NCBI RefSeq assembly: GCF_013409045.1
Contig: NZ_JACCBT010000001.1
Coordinates: 8,928,311 to 8,992,310 of the forward strand
DNA length: 64,000 bases
From: Actinomadura citrea
GTDB taxonomy: Bacteria > Actinomycetota > Actinomycetes > Streptosporangiales > Streptosporangiaceae
Direction: 5' to 3'
Shown here: in pieces, positions 35,601 through 44,006 of the stretch
How the letters are laid out: every line of letters begins with the position of its first letter
Position numbering within the stretch: position 1 is the first letter of the stretch
Position numbers and translations under genes: made by a program
Notes under the pieces: model-generated
Told to the model about the DNA's origin: nothing
Databases searched by the model: none
What the model saw: the letters and a program-made list of their open reading frames with translations, nothing else

Positions 35601-36464
35601 CTAGACGGCCAGATCCAGCGGCAGATCAGTGATATCGCGGATTCGTTTGCCGTCTACCAGGGTGTTGAGCATGTCGATCGCCTCGTCGTTCTCGGTCTCC
35701 CCAACCGCCTCAATCAGCTCCGGCAGTGCAAAGTGGTACACCGTATCAATATCGCCGGTTCCGAGTGCCAGGGAGGCCAGCCTTGACGGTGATGGCTCCC
35801 CGGTGACGACCACAGTATGCGGAGCGCGCCCTTTTCGGTTCCGGATCACATTCAATGCTTCGGAACGCGCATTCTGTGCGCGATCACTTCGCAAAGTCCA
35901 TTTGCACGAGACAATAGCGTGAACGATCGCACGCTTTTGGTTCGCCCTTCGAATGACGGCATACCGCCCGAATTCGGCATCTACAAGCTCTCGTTCACGA
36001 TTAATCACTTCGTCCGACTCTGGGCTCCGCACGATCAGGACGTCGGGACTAATCTCGTATGAGTTCCCCAATACCGAGGCGAGGGTCGGGTCATTCTGGA
36101 CGGCGCGAGCCAGATCAGCCAGGTGAGTATAGGGCTCATACTTGGCCACCTGGTACTCTTTACGGGAACCGCCGACGTTATATATCGTCCAATCGCCAGG
36201 GCGTAGTGATTGGAAACAGGGAAAGGTCTCCCTCAAAAAGACCTCAACAGCCTGTTCGAACTGCTGGCCCGCACGCTGCCCCTGTATTTTTTGCTCTACG
36301 ATGCGGGCGGCGAGATCCTGTGCGATTCTTCCCGCTATAGCGACGCTGGTCTTTTGACCTTTATCGGCATTGGAGGCAATATGACTCGGCGACAGCGTAA
36401 GTGTACGCCTATTGACAAGGTCGTCATGGAACTTTTTCCTGGCTGCGGCGAGAATTGAAGTCAT
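35601..36464 (-). CDS. NgoMIV-family type II restriction endonuclease
   Basis: A 287-residue type IIF endonuclease closely resembling NgoMIV (286 residues), which as a tetramer cuts G^CCGGC. The PD-(D/E)xK-type site is intact: Glu70 in GQQFEQ, Asp141 in ISPDVLIV, Lys188 in SCKWTLRSDRAQNARSE. The end, KRIRDITDLPLDLAV, is almost that of NgoMIV. ATG 36464 is chosen over GTG 36476 because GGGGGG lies at a good distance and the length then matches. GCCGGC specificity is expected from the family and not shown. The protective methyltransferase is probably the dcm gene at 44007. Base composition is lower in GC than the backbone. Confidence 0.93.
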   Translation of the reverse strand: MTSILAAARKKFHDDLVNRRTLTLSPSHIASNADKGQKTSVAIAGRIAQDLAARIVEQKIQGQRAGQQFEQAVEVFLRETFPCFQSLRPGDWTIYNVGGSRKEYQVAKYEPYTHLADLARAVQNDPTLASVLGNSYEISPDVLIVRSPESDEVINRERELVDAEFGRYAVIRRANQKRAIVHAIVSCKWTLRSDRAQNARSEALNVIRNRKGRAPHTVVVTGEPSPSRLASLALGTGDIDTVYHFALPELIEAVGETENDEAIDMLNTLVDGKRIRDITDLPLDLAV

Positions 36465-36557
36465 ACAGCTAGGCACCCCCCTTTGATAACGCGAAAATGT
36501 TAAAAGAATAGCTCGACTGAGTCAGTCTAGTCGATCCGCTTGTATCGTACACCAATA

Positions 36558-37517
36558 TCACAACATCTGCCTCCTATAGCTCGCGGCTGCATCAGCTCCA
36601 ATTACCGACACTGAGTCGGTATCGTCAACCTCGGCCAGCACTCCTTCGTCAATGTCACCGCACAGGTCTAGCAGGTCGCCTTCCAGCGACCCCTCTTCCA
36701 AGGCAGAAAGCCGCTTGCCAGCCTCGCCGTGACCGTTGCTCTGCGCCGTGGAGAACCAACGCCGAGCCTCCTCATTTCGCTGCAGCTCCTCAAGAGCATC
36801 GCCTAGCAGGAAAGCGGCATCCCTGTGGCCTGCATCCGCCGCGAGCGCAAGATAGATTTCGGCAATCCCCCTTTGGCCTTTATAGAGGTACGAGCGACCC
36901 GAGGAGTACGCCTCATATGCCGCGACTTCGGCATCCAGGGCCTCCGGCGTGCCCGACGCCATTTTACCCGCACGGCCATTCCAGTAGCGCGCATCATCGA
37001 TGTTGCCCGAAAGCCACTGCAGTACAGCGATCTTCCGGAGGGATCTCTCGTCATCCTGCGCGATTGCGCGTTCAAGCAGACTGATCCCATACTCGCCGAA
37101 GAGCCCAGCCGCGCGATCATGGCGCGGATCATTTGGGTTGAAGCAGCTAGGCTTCAACTCCTCGACCGCGCCGCCGGCACGCAACACAGCATCAGCGAAG
37201 TCGTTTGCTTCTTCCACTGCGCCGACCGAGACTGCCCTCTCCTCGCCTCTTGGAGACTTGACGTACGCGATCGTCAGATGAAGCAAGCGGAGATTGCATC
37301 TTTTAAGCTTCCTTAGGTCACTGCCCGTCTTCATGCGGCTGACAGTGGAAGGGTCCAGACCGCCCGGCAGGTCAGGGCACAGCAGCCTATACGCCACCGC
37401 CACTTCCCTGCTCCTTCCTGAGATAACCTTCTGGGCTACGCCGGACTCTTCGAGGAGGGCGCCGACCAAGCGGGTCTGCTCGCGAGGTATCCATTCAGCG
37501 TGTTGCTGGTGCTCCAT
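36558..37517 (-). CDS. TPR/Sel1-repeat protein with possible DNA-binding N-terminus
   Basis: A 319-residue protein. The N-terminal ~75 residues contain LDPSTVSRMKTGSDLRKLKRCN, which could be a helix-turn-helix. Residues ~150-275 form helical pairs of the TPR/Sel1 type (AEIYLALAADAGHRDAAFLLGDALEELQRNEEARRWFSTAQSNG, within 205-260). The C-terminus is acidic. It lies directly upstream of the NgoMIV-like gene on the same strand (93-base gap), so it may regulate or accompany it. No specific family recognised. Lower GC than the backbone. Confidence 0.7.
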   Translation of the reverse strand: MEHQQHAEWIPREQTRLVGALLEESGVAQKVISGRSREVAVAYRLLCPDLPGGLDPSTVSRMKTGSDLRKLKRCNLRLLHLTIAYVKSPRGEERAVSVGAVEEANDFADAVLRAGGAVEELKPSCFNPNDPRHDRAAGLFGEYGISLLERAIAQDDERSLRKIAVLQWLSGNIDDARYWNGRAGKMASGTPEALDAEVAAYEAYSSGRSYLYKGQRGIAEIYLALAADAGHRDAAFLLGDALEELQRNEEARRWFSTAQSNGHGEAGKRLSALEEGSLEGDLLDLCGDIDEGVLAEVDDTDSVSVIGADAAASYRRQML

Positions 37518-37800
37518 TCCCGAACCACCTCACTGCCCAGTACCGAGAAGTCGATGACGACAGGAGACTAGTCCGGCATGCCCGGACTGTCCACCCACCC
37601 TGCACGCTTTTCACCCTACTGTCCGTATTTCATTTTCTTGCACACTGGAAGGGACCGGCACTGCACATTGCATGCACGGTTCGCCGTTCCATGCAGTCAA
37701 ACCGCGGATCCCACCGGCCGACCAGCTGGAATGCGAGGAGCCAGTGACCGGCAGCCCAGTTCCGTGAAATATTTCAGGGCGTTGAAACCGTTGACGCAGA

Positions 37801-38220
37801 GTGCTCAAGACTGATCGCCTTGCCTGCGTGGAAAAGGACGACTCCGCAGCTGCGGTCATTCGACGAGGCGAGCAGGCGACGCTGTGGCACTACACCGACG
37901 CTCGAGGGCTGCACGGCATTCGAGTGAGCGGTGCGCTGCTCCCGTCTCTGCGGGAAGCGAACCCGCAGGATGCGCGCTATGGCGACGGCCAGTATCTCTC
38001 CGATGTACCCCCAGGGGCGATGTCCCTCGCCCAGCTGTCCCGGCGCCTCGCGGGAGTCCCGTGGCAGGGGCGCCGCTTCACGCACTACGTTGAAGTCGAC
38101 GTCATGGGACTTGCCTTGGTTGAGTGCAGGAGCTGCGTCATCCTTGTCCCCGGGCGCGAGCCGCTGCAGGTCGATGGGAGGATCGTCTCCTGGGGGGCGA
38201 ACGAATGGTCTGGTACTTGA
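37801..38220 (+). CDS. HYD1-type ADP-ribosyltransferase toxin-like protein
   Basis: A 139-residue protein with the HYD1 signature order: LWHYTDARGLHGIRVSGALLPS (H-Y-T), then DARYGDGQYLSDVPPGAMS (Y-G-x-G-Q-Y-x-S-D) and a hydrophobic beta core. This family is an ADP-ribosyltransferase fold used as polymorphic or toxin-antitoxin toxins. The start GTG 37801 is uncertain; GTG 37828 would remove nine residues. It overlaps the downstream DUF6881 gene by 16 bases, as expected for a toxin-immunity pair, and is followed by vsr. Confidence 0.78.
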   Translation: MLKTDRLACVEKDDSAAAVIRRGEQATLWHYTDARGLHGIRVSGALLPSLREANPQDARYGDGQYLSDVPPGAMSLAQLSRRLAGVPWQGRRFTHYVEVDVMGLALVECRSCVILVPGREPLQVDGRIVSWGANEWSGT

Positions 38221-38495
38221 GAGTCGAGTGGGTCCACAGCTTCAGCGAGGAGCCAGTCGAGATCTACAGCGAGGTCGGCGACGACGGCTACGAGGTTCGC
38301 AAGATCGAGCTGTTCCGCGACGGGCACCTGCAGTACGCTGACGAGCGCCATGAGGCTGCAGGGACCAGTCTCTCGGAGACGCCCGTGGGCACAGTAGCTG
38401 AGATCGCTGCCGATGAGGAGTTCCGGCCTCGTACGATCACCGGACAGGAGTTCGAGGAGATATGGGCTCGGGCCGTCGCGACACGGGACGGGTAA
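38205..38495 (+). CDS. DUF6881-type immunity/antitoxin partner
   Basis: A 96-residue protein beginning MVWYLRVEWVHSFSEEPVEIY, followed by GYEVRKIELFRDGHLQYA. This is the DUF6881 pattern often found directly after polymorphic toxins. ATG 38205 lies inside the toxin gene (16-base overlap), and the frame ends inside the vsr start region (34-base overlap), so the three genes form one compact transcript. The immunity role is inferred from pairing. Confidence 0.78.
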   Translation: MVWYLRVEWVHSFSEEPVEIYSEVGDDGYEVRKIELFRDGHLQYADERHEAAGTSLSETPVGTVAEIAADEEFRPRTITGQEFEEIWARAVATRDG

Positions 38496-38965
38496 GCCCC
38501 GCGACTGATAGCGACGTGACCGGCGTGGCCTGGCAGCCCCCTGAAGGCTCTTGGGCCTCATCAGCTGCAAATCGCCGCAGCATGCTCGGAAACCGCAATC
38601 GCGACACGTCGCCTGAGCTCGCCCTCCGATCACTGGTCCACGCAGCTGGGCTGCGGTACAGGGTGGCAGCCAAGCCGCTCCCAGGGATGCGCAGGACCGC
38701 GGACCTGGTCTTCCGGCCGACTCGGGTAGCTGTCTTCATCGACGGGTGCTTCTGGCACGGTTGCCCGGAGCACTTCGTGCCGCCCAAGACCAACCCGGAG
38801 TACTGGCGGGGAAAAATCGGCCGCAACGTCGAGCGGGATCGCGACACGGATGCCCGTCTCGCGAACGCCGGGTGGCTCGTGCTGCGGTTCTGGGAGCACG
38901 AGCCAGCAGACCACTGCGCCCACGCGGTCTGCGAGGCTGTCCAGTCCCGTCGCTCTGCCAGCTGA
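38462..38965 (+). CDS. vsr: Very-short-patch repair endonuclease (Vsr)
   Basis: A 167-residue Vsr nuclease that nicks beside T:G mismatches left by deamination of 5-methylcytosine. Diagnostic pieces are RRSMLGNRNRDTSPELALR, TADLVF with the catalytic Asp, and VFIDGCFWHGCPEHFVPPKTN with the zinc Cys/His ligands. DARLANAGWLVLRFWEHE closes the fold. ATG 38462 overlaps the preceding gene; GTG 38516 is an alternative that better matches family N-termini. It presumably protects the sites modified by the dcm product at 44007. Confidence 0.94.
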   Translation: MGSGRRDTGRVSPATDSDVTGVAWQPPEGSWASSAANRRSMLGNRNRDTSPELALRSLVHAAGLRYRVAAKPLPGMRRTADLVFRPTRVAVFIDGCFWHGCPEHFVPPKTNPEYWRGKIGRNVERDRDTDARLANAGWLVLRFWEHEPADHCAHAVCEAVQSRRSAS

Positions 38966-38980
38966 GTGCCTCTGGCCATC

Positions 38981-39820
38981 TCAGCCGCGCAGCAGCGTTG
39001 AGGCTTCTTGATCGAGAACAGGAGCGAGCCGCGGGATCCCGCTTACTGCCTGCTCTGCAGGCACCTCCACTCGGCACGCTTCCCAGCGCCCATACAATCC
39101 TTGGTCCTCCGGCACCTGGGCCTTAATCCAGCTACTGGCAACAGAACCGATCGCTCTGATCGCGAAACGGTCTGTGAGCTGCAGAACGACGAGTTGCCAG
39201 AGCGGGTCGCACCGCATGACCTCGTATTCGCGACGGGACAGGAAGAACGTCAAGCGGTTGCGGCGTGTGGTGGCCTTGGCCTCGATGTGCAGGCTATGCC
39301 GGCCGGCGTGGACCCCGATGTCGTAGCCGTATCCGTCGGAGTAAGCAGCGACATGCTCGATTCCCGCGGCTGTTGAGGACGAGAGCAGCTCTACAAGGGC
39401 GGTTTCGCCGGCGGCACCGATCCGCGAACGCTCGGCTGCATCGACCTTGCCCCACAGAGCGTGGATCCCCTGGTAAGCCTCAAAATCGCTTAGACCGAGC
39501 GCCGCAGCGGCTCGTGCCGCATCGAGGGGAAGCTCGGCCGGCACGCGCACATGGACGTCAGCATCCGGGAACCACGAGACATCTCCAGTAAGCAGGGCGG
39601 CTCGGAATATGAGCTCACCGGCCGGCAGCGCCTCGTCAGGATTTTGCAGCAGCCCAGCCTCCGCCAGCCATCTGTAGGCGGCGTCATACTGCGTAGGGCT
39701 GATGTCGCTGTACTCCGCGTGGGTGGTAAACAGCGCCCGGCACCTTGCTCGGCCGTTGAGGGGCAGCTTCTCAAGCCAGCGGAAAGCGGCTCGCAGGACG
39801 GGGTCAGGCGGTACGGGCAC
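38981..39820 (-). CDS. DUF3883 protein with PD-(D/E)xK-like core
   Basis: A 279-residue protein whose C-terminal part (about 130-230) is a DUF3883 domain: IGAAGETALVELL, then GYGYDIGVHAGRHSLHIEAKATTRR and FFLSRREYEVM. Glu139, Asp167 and Glu180-x-Lys182 fit a restriction-endonuclease-like site, so nuclease activity is plausible (inference). The N-terminal ~110 residues look like a helical winged domain. Third gene of a minus-strand operon: GTG 39820 overlaps the end of the helicase gene by 17 bases. Convergent with vsr. Confidence 0.8.
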   Translation of the reverse strand: MPVPPDPVLRAAFRWLEKLPLNGRARCRALFTTHAEYSDISPTQYDAAYRWLAEAGLLQNPDEALPAGELIFRAALLTGDVSWFPDADVHVRVPAELPLDAARAAAALGLSDFEAYQGIHALWGKVDAAERSRIGAAGETALVELLSSSTAAGIEHVAAYSDGYGYDIGVHAGRHSLHIEAKATTRRNRLTFFLSRREYEVMRCDPLWQLVVLQLTDRFAIRAIGSVASSWIKAQVPEDQGLYGRWEACRVEVPAEQAVSGIPRLAPVLDQEASTLLRG

Positions 39821-41639
39821 GGACGTGGCCCATCAGCGCCCGAAGGTCGGCCTCGTCAAGGCCGCCGCCGACGGCCGGTTCCTCATCGAGGTCGGAGAGC
39901 TGCCTCACGCCTGGATCGTCCAGCACTGTCCCCATGAAGTTGAGCTTTTCATCCAGCCGCAGCTTCACGACGTCGTCAATGGTCTGCTCTGATGCCAGGA
40001 CGGTGATCCGGGTCTCTGCCTCGGGAGACAGGCCGAGGCGGTGGATCCGGTCCATGCTTTGCAGGAAGCGGCCAGCAGCAAAGTCCCGGTCGACGTACAC
40101 CGCGTCGTGGCAGCACTGGTGGAGGCTGATGCCCTCGCCGAGGGTCGCCGGGTTCGAAAGCAGCACCATGCAGTCGGGGTCGTTGCGGAAGCGATCGATC
40201 TCCGCCTGGCGGTCCTCTGTACCGCCGTGGACCAGCGCCGGCCGGAACCTTTTCAATATGCGTTCGAGGGTGTTGAGGCTGCGGATAAAGGTAGACCACA
40301 CCAGGGTTTTCCGTCCCTGAGCAGCGTTCGCGTCCACGATGGCCAGTGCTTCCCGGTACTTCGGCGAGAGCTCGTAGCTTGGCAGGTCCCGCAGAAGGTC
40401 GAACAGCGGTGTCCCCTTCGGCACCTGCAGCGGCGGAACCTGGTATTCCAGCGGCTCATAGCGGGTGGTTCCTGTGTGCAGAAGCGCGGGGCTGGTCGCG
40501 GCCATTAGCAAGTAGACCGTGATCTTCCCCCAGGCTAGGAAGTCGGCCTCCGACCCAGTGGCGCGCGCGGAGAACCTGCCGACGAGTGCTTCGTAGATCT
40601 CGTTGTGCAGGAGCGGCATCTCCAGCGGTGTGATCTTGGTGCTGACCGGGGGGAGGCCCAACTCGTGCTTCGTCGTACGGACGAACAGTGGGCGGAGGGC
40701 CTCGCTCGCCTTTGCGAGGTCACCGCCGCCGACGGCTTGGACCACTTGCTGGCGGCCGAAGCCCGGCCACACGAAACCGAGCAGGTTCTCCAGATCCTTG
40801 GCACCGTTGGGTGCTGGTGTACCCGTCAGAATGAGTCTGCGTCGGGCCAAAGGGCCGAGGGCTAGGCATGCTGATCCGTAGACGCCCCGGACTCCAGCCT
40901 TCATCCGGTGGGCTTCGTCCAACAGCAGCAGGGACGGCCTCATCGAAAGCCACGAACCTAGTTCGTCGAGGGCGCCGTCTAGTCGCTCATAGTTGATGAT
41001 CAAAGCATCAGCTGACGGATCAGGGGCCTTGCCGTACAGCGACATCCGCAGAGGCCGGCTGAAGCACACCTTGTTCTCGTACAGCCAGGACTCGTAGGCG
41101 GACTTGGGACCGACGACAAGCAACCGCTCGACATCGCCCTGCTGGCGCAGAGCTTGGAATACAGCCAGACCGACACGGGTCTTGCCAGCCCCTGGGACGG
41201 AGAAGTTTGCGCCGTGCCGCAGAGATAGGAGCTTGACAATGTCGCGGCGCTGGAAAGACGTGAGGTTGCCTGTCCACAGGGGACCGAGAAGGTCGCGGAG
41301 GCCCTCAGGAGCAACTTCAACCGCGGCCGATGGTGGTGACGCTAGCCGCTGGGCGACAGTCTGGGCGTCAGCGGTGGAGTCTCTAGCGAGATTGGCCAGC
41401 TGCGGCTCCCAGTGCACAGTCTTGGGCTCTGGCCACATGCTGAGCGCACGGAGGTTGCTGAGCAGGTCGTCCAGCTCGACGTCGAGAATGGTCGGCGTAC
41501 GCTGGACACCGCTCTGGAAGCGCAAGGCCAGCCGCCGCAGGTCCGATGCGCGGTCCTTGCGCGCATGCAGCCGAGCAGTAACCGCGTCGTCGCCGAAACC
41601 GATTTCGAGGCTTAGACCGGTAACAGCGTCCACGTTCAC
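39804..41639 (-). CDS. SNF2-like superfamily 2 helicase/translocase
   Basis: A 611-residue ATPase. Motif I is SVPGAGKT at 148-154, the DEAH box is LLLLDEAHRMK at 241-244, motif III is LTGTPAPNG. The C-terminal RecA lobe has TLVWSTFIRSLNTLE, then LLSNPATLGEGISLHQC (V) and QSMDRIHRLG (VI). The first ~120 residues are specific to this protein. GTG 41639 is chosen because it overlaps the upstream TGA as GTGA and has AAAGGA upstream; a TTG at 41666 is the alternative. Sandwiched between ParB-like and DUF3883 genes, it looks like the motor of a three-component system. Confidence 0.9.
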   Translation of the reverse strand: MNVDAVTGLSLEIGFGDDAVTARLHARKDRASDLRRLALRFQSGVQRTPTILDVELDDLLSNLRALSMWPEPKTVHWEPQLANLARDSTADAQTVAQRLASPPSAAVEVAPEGLRDLLGPLWTGNLTSFQRRDIVKLLSLRHGANFSVPGAGKTRVGLAVFQALRQQGDVERLLVVGPKSAYESWLYENKVCFSRPLRMSLYGKAPDPSADALIINYERLDGALDELGSWLSMRPSLLLLDEAHRMKAGVRGVYGSACLALGPLARRRLILTGTPAPNGAKDLENLLGFVWPGFGRQQVVQAVGGGDLAKASEALRPLFVRTTKHELGLPPVSTKITPLEMPLLHNEIYEALVGRFSARATGSEADFLAWGKITVYLLMAATSPALLHTGTTRYEPLEYQVPPLQVPKGTPLFDLLRDLPSYELSPKYREALAIVDANAAQGRKTLVWSTFIRSLNTLERILKRFRPALVHGGTEDRQAEIDRFRNDPDCMVLLSNPATLGEGISLHQCCHDAVYVDRDFAAGRFLQSMDRIHRLGLSPEAETRITVLASEQTIDDVVKLRLDEKLNFMGTVLDDPGVRQLSDLDEEPAVGGGLDEADLRALMGHVRARTA

Positions 41640-43051
41640 CGGTCCTTTGTAGCGTTGAGGAGCCAATCCACGCCGTCTCCAGGCGACGTGAAGGTTCTGC
41701 CAGCCTGCTTGGCCAGGCGAGCGAGGCTCTCGCGCAGAGCGATCAAGGCATCGTCGAACGTCTCCTCGTCCAGTGCGCGCTTAGCCCTCGCCTCTGCGAA
41801 CTCAGCAGCACACTGGTCGATGAACTCCGCTGCATCTGTCAGCCGCTCCGGGACGGCGATCCGCCGCTTGCGCAGCCGGGCGTCCTTTCCAGCGAGGGTG
41901 GTTGCTGTCTCGAACACCTCCCTGGCTTCGGTGAAGATGGTGTTCGCAGCAGAGACCTCGGCAGGAGGGATCTTGCCCGGAGCCCTTCTAGCCGCATCTG
42001 CTCTCAGAAGCTTGTCGGTGAGATCGCGGACGGCTTTGACGTCAGCGGCATCTCCGGGGACCACAACATCGTCGAGCCCGGGTATACCGACCGAGCCGTC
42101 GCCCTCATCGCCGTCTGAGCGAAGCGATTCAGGAAGCCGCTTCTCTAGATAGCGCTCATAGAAGTTTGCTTCGGCAAGGCGGAGCGTCGTCTTGGGGAGG
42201 TTGAGAACCACCATGGCAAGACGCGCTTCCTTCAGCCGCTCAGCGCCGTCGGGATCTGCCGTAGCCAGCGTGGCGTAGTCGCGCGCTAGCTCTCTCAGCT
42301 TCTCCTGGTGGTCTTCGAAATCCACCAGGCGGAGGCCAATTCCCTCTTTGGTCCTACTGCGGTCGATGGCATCGTTGATCAACTCGTAGACCCATCGGTC
42401 CCGTTGGAGGGTTGGGAGCTTGATGTTGAACTCTCTGGCGATGTCCTCCTGCTTGCGTCCGGCGGCAAGCTCCTCCTCAACCGCTATGAGCCTGTTGAGG
42501 TACGAGTAGTCGCGGCGCTTATCGCGGCGAAGCTGCAGGGAGAGCTCGACCCTGTTGATGTCCTGCCGACTAGTGTCATCTGGCAGGACTCCGACCCGGA
42601 TGTGCTCCTTCCCCAGCTCTCTGAGCGCAGCGCACCGAGTGTTTCCGTCGACCAGGATGCCGTTCGGGCTGATGATCCCAGGGTCCCGCTGGCCGAACTC
42701 CTCTAGTTCTTCGAGAAGCGCCGCGTACTCTGGATCGGTCTTGCTCGGATCCTTCGGGTCTCGGGTCAGCAGGTAGCGGAGGTACTCCTGTCCTTCCTCA
42801 CTCCACGGCCGCTCGTTGAGGGCCTGGTTGCGTTCAGGATCGAGGGTGCGCTGCGCACGCACACGGTGAGTGTCCGGGTTGAAGTACAGCATGCCCACCG
42901 GCATAGAGATCACGTAGAGGTGCCGCTGCTCGGCGCCCCTCCACTCGACAGTGATCTTGGCGCCGTCCTCAGCCGCAGCCTGCTTCAGCCGCTCCTGGAC
43001 GAGTGCCCTGATGGTTTCGCCCTCAGGCGGAATGCCGAAACTCGCAGCCAT
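41636..43051 (-). CDS. ParB/Srx-domain protein with coiled C-terminus
   Basis: A 471-residue protein. Residues ~100-190 contain the ParB/sulfiredoxin-type core with ISPNGILVDGNTRCAALREL (the G-x-x-R box), then a KorB-like HTH region (EELAAGRKQEDIAREFNIKLPTLQRDRWVYELI, at about 190-225). The rest is charged and helical. The same fold appears in ParB CTPases, DndB-like regulators and ParB-like nucleases; which activity applies is unknown. ATG 43051 has GGAGGG nine bases upstream. First gene of the ParB-like/helicase/DUF3883 operon, divergent from the HNH-like gene. Confidence 0.8.
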   Translation of the reverse strand: MAASFGIPPEGETIRALVQERLKQAAAEDGAKITVEWRGAEQRHLYVISMPVGMLYFNPDTHRVRAQRTLDPERNQALNERPWSEEGQEYLRYLLTRDPKDPSKTDPEYAALLEELEEFGQRDPGIISPNGILVDGNTRCAALRELGKEHIRVGVLPDDTSRQDINRVELSLQLRRDKRRDYSYLNRLIAVEEELAAGRKQEDIAREFNIKLPTLQRDRWVYELINDAIDRSRTKEGIGLRLVDFEDHQEKLRELARDYATLATADPDGAERLKEARLAMVVLNLPKTTLRLAEANFYERYLEKRLPESLRSDGDEGDGSVGIPGLDDVVVPGDAADVKAVRDLTDKLLRADAARRAPGKIPPAEVSAANTIFTEAREVFETATTLAGKDARLRKRRIAVPERLTDAAEFIDQCAAEFAEARAKRALDEETFDDALIALRESLARLAKQAGRTFTSPGDGVDWLLNATKDR

Positions 43052-43100
43052 AAGCAATGTCCCTCCAATGGGCTAGCGTAGCGATCGCCGTGGACTTCGA

Positions 43101-43146
43101 GCACCCAGCGCTCTCGGCCGCTGGGTGCCGCAGACACCCAGCGCTC
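43101..43146. promoter_or_regulatory. Three-copy operator-like motif between divergent operons
   Basis: CACCCAGCGCTC occurs directly at 43102-43113 and 43135-43146. An inverted copy of its core lies between them (GCACCCAGCG at 43101-43110 pairs with CGCTGGGTGC at 43119-43128). It sits in the 114-base gap between the ParB-like operon and the HNH-like/dcm genes, and could coordinate both. Confidence 0.5.
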
Positions 43147-43165
43147 GGTAGTTAGGGGAGGCAGA

Positions 43166-43864
43166 GTGAACGCACCCGCCTGGGACGACCCGGAACTTAA
43201 AGCAGGCGGTATGGTCCGCGCTGCCCTGTGGCTCGTCCAGGAGGTAGGGGAGGGCAACACCTTCACCAAGGAGCAGCTCCGGGCCGCCTTCCCTGGTGTC
43301 TCGCAGATCGACCGCCGTGTGCGCGACCTCCGCGACTACGGCTGGAGCATCCTGGCCAACACGGAAGACGCCAGCCTGACCACCGAGGAGCAGCGGTTCG
43401 CCAAGATCGGTGCAGCCGTCTGGGATCCGAAAGAGCGGCGTGCCGCGAGCCCCCGGAACACTGCGTCCGCCAAGGAGATCAGGGCGACCCTGGAGCGTGA
43501 CGACTTCCTGTGCACCGTCTGCGGTATCGCCGGCGGCGAGGAGTACCCGGATGACCCCAACAGGACAGCGGTGCTGTCAGCAACTCGACGCACCACCGTG
43601 CTCCCCGACGGCCGCCAGGAGGTGCTGCTCGTCACCGAGTGCAAGCGCTGCCGAGCTGGCTGCCCTGACGCCACAGCCAGGGCCGACGAGATCTTGGCCG
43701 ACATCCGGATCCTCGATCCAGCGGAGCGGAGAAGGCTTGCACGCTATATCCAGCGCAACCGCCGCGTCTCCACCCCCGTCGAGCGAGTCTGGTCGGCCTA
43801 CCGACGACTGCCGGCGGATGCCCGTGCTGAGGTTCTTTCTCAACTGGAGGCTGAGCTCCACTAG
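43166..43864 (+). CDS. HNH-like zinc-binding protein with winged-helix N-terminus
   Basis: A 232-residue protein. Residues ~20-75 resemble a winged helix (FTKEQLRAAFPGVSQIDRRVRDLRDYGWSI). A zinc module follows: DDFLCTVCGIAGGEEYPDD and LLVTECKRCRAGCPD give two C-x2-C pairs. HNH endonucleases normally have His-His/Asn between such pairs, but none is seen here, so it may be a structural zinc domain rather than a nuclease. Starts at GTG 43166 after GGGGAGG. Transcribed toward dcm with a 142-base gap. Confidence 0.65.
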   Translation: MNAPAWDDPELKAGGMVRAALWLVQEVGEGNTFTKEQLRAAFPGVSQIDRRVRDLRDYGWSILANTEDASLTTEEQRFAKIGAAVWDPKERRAASPRNTASAKEIRATLERDDFLCTVCGIAGGEEYPDDPNRTAVLSATRRTTVLPDGRQEVLLVTECKRCRAGCPDATARADEILADIRILDPAERRRLARYIQRNRRVSTPVERVWSAYRRLPADARAEVLSQLEAELH

Positions 43865-44006
43865 GAGCGCGGCGGAAGTCGACGGCTGGTCCGGCCGACC
43901 GTAAGCTCGTGGTCTCATCAGTCGCATGCTGGATGGTGGGACGACCCGCTCCAGCCCCCCAGACTACAACGAAGGCACTGAAGCATACGCGGGGTGAAAG
44001 CTGCAT

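Noticed and set aside
43101..43146. CRISPR array from repeated CACCCAGCG motif
   Set aside because: Only three short copies, one inverted, with no regular spacers and no cas genes.
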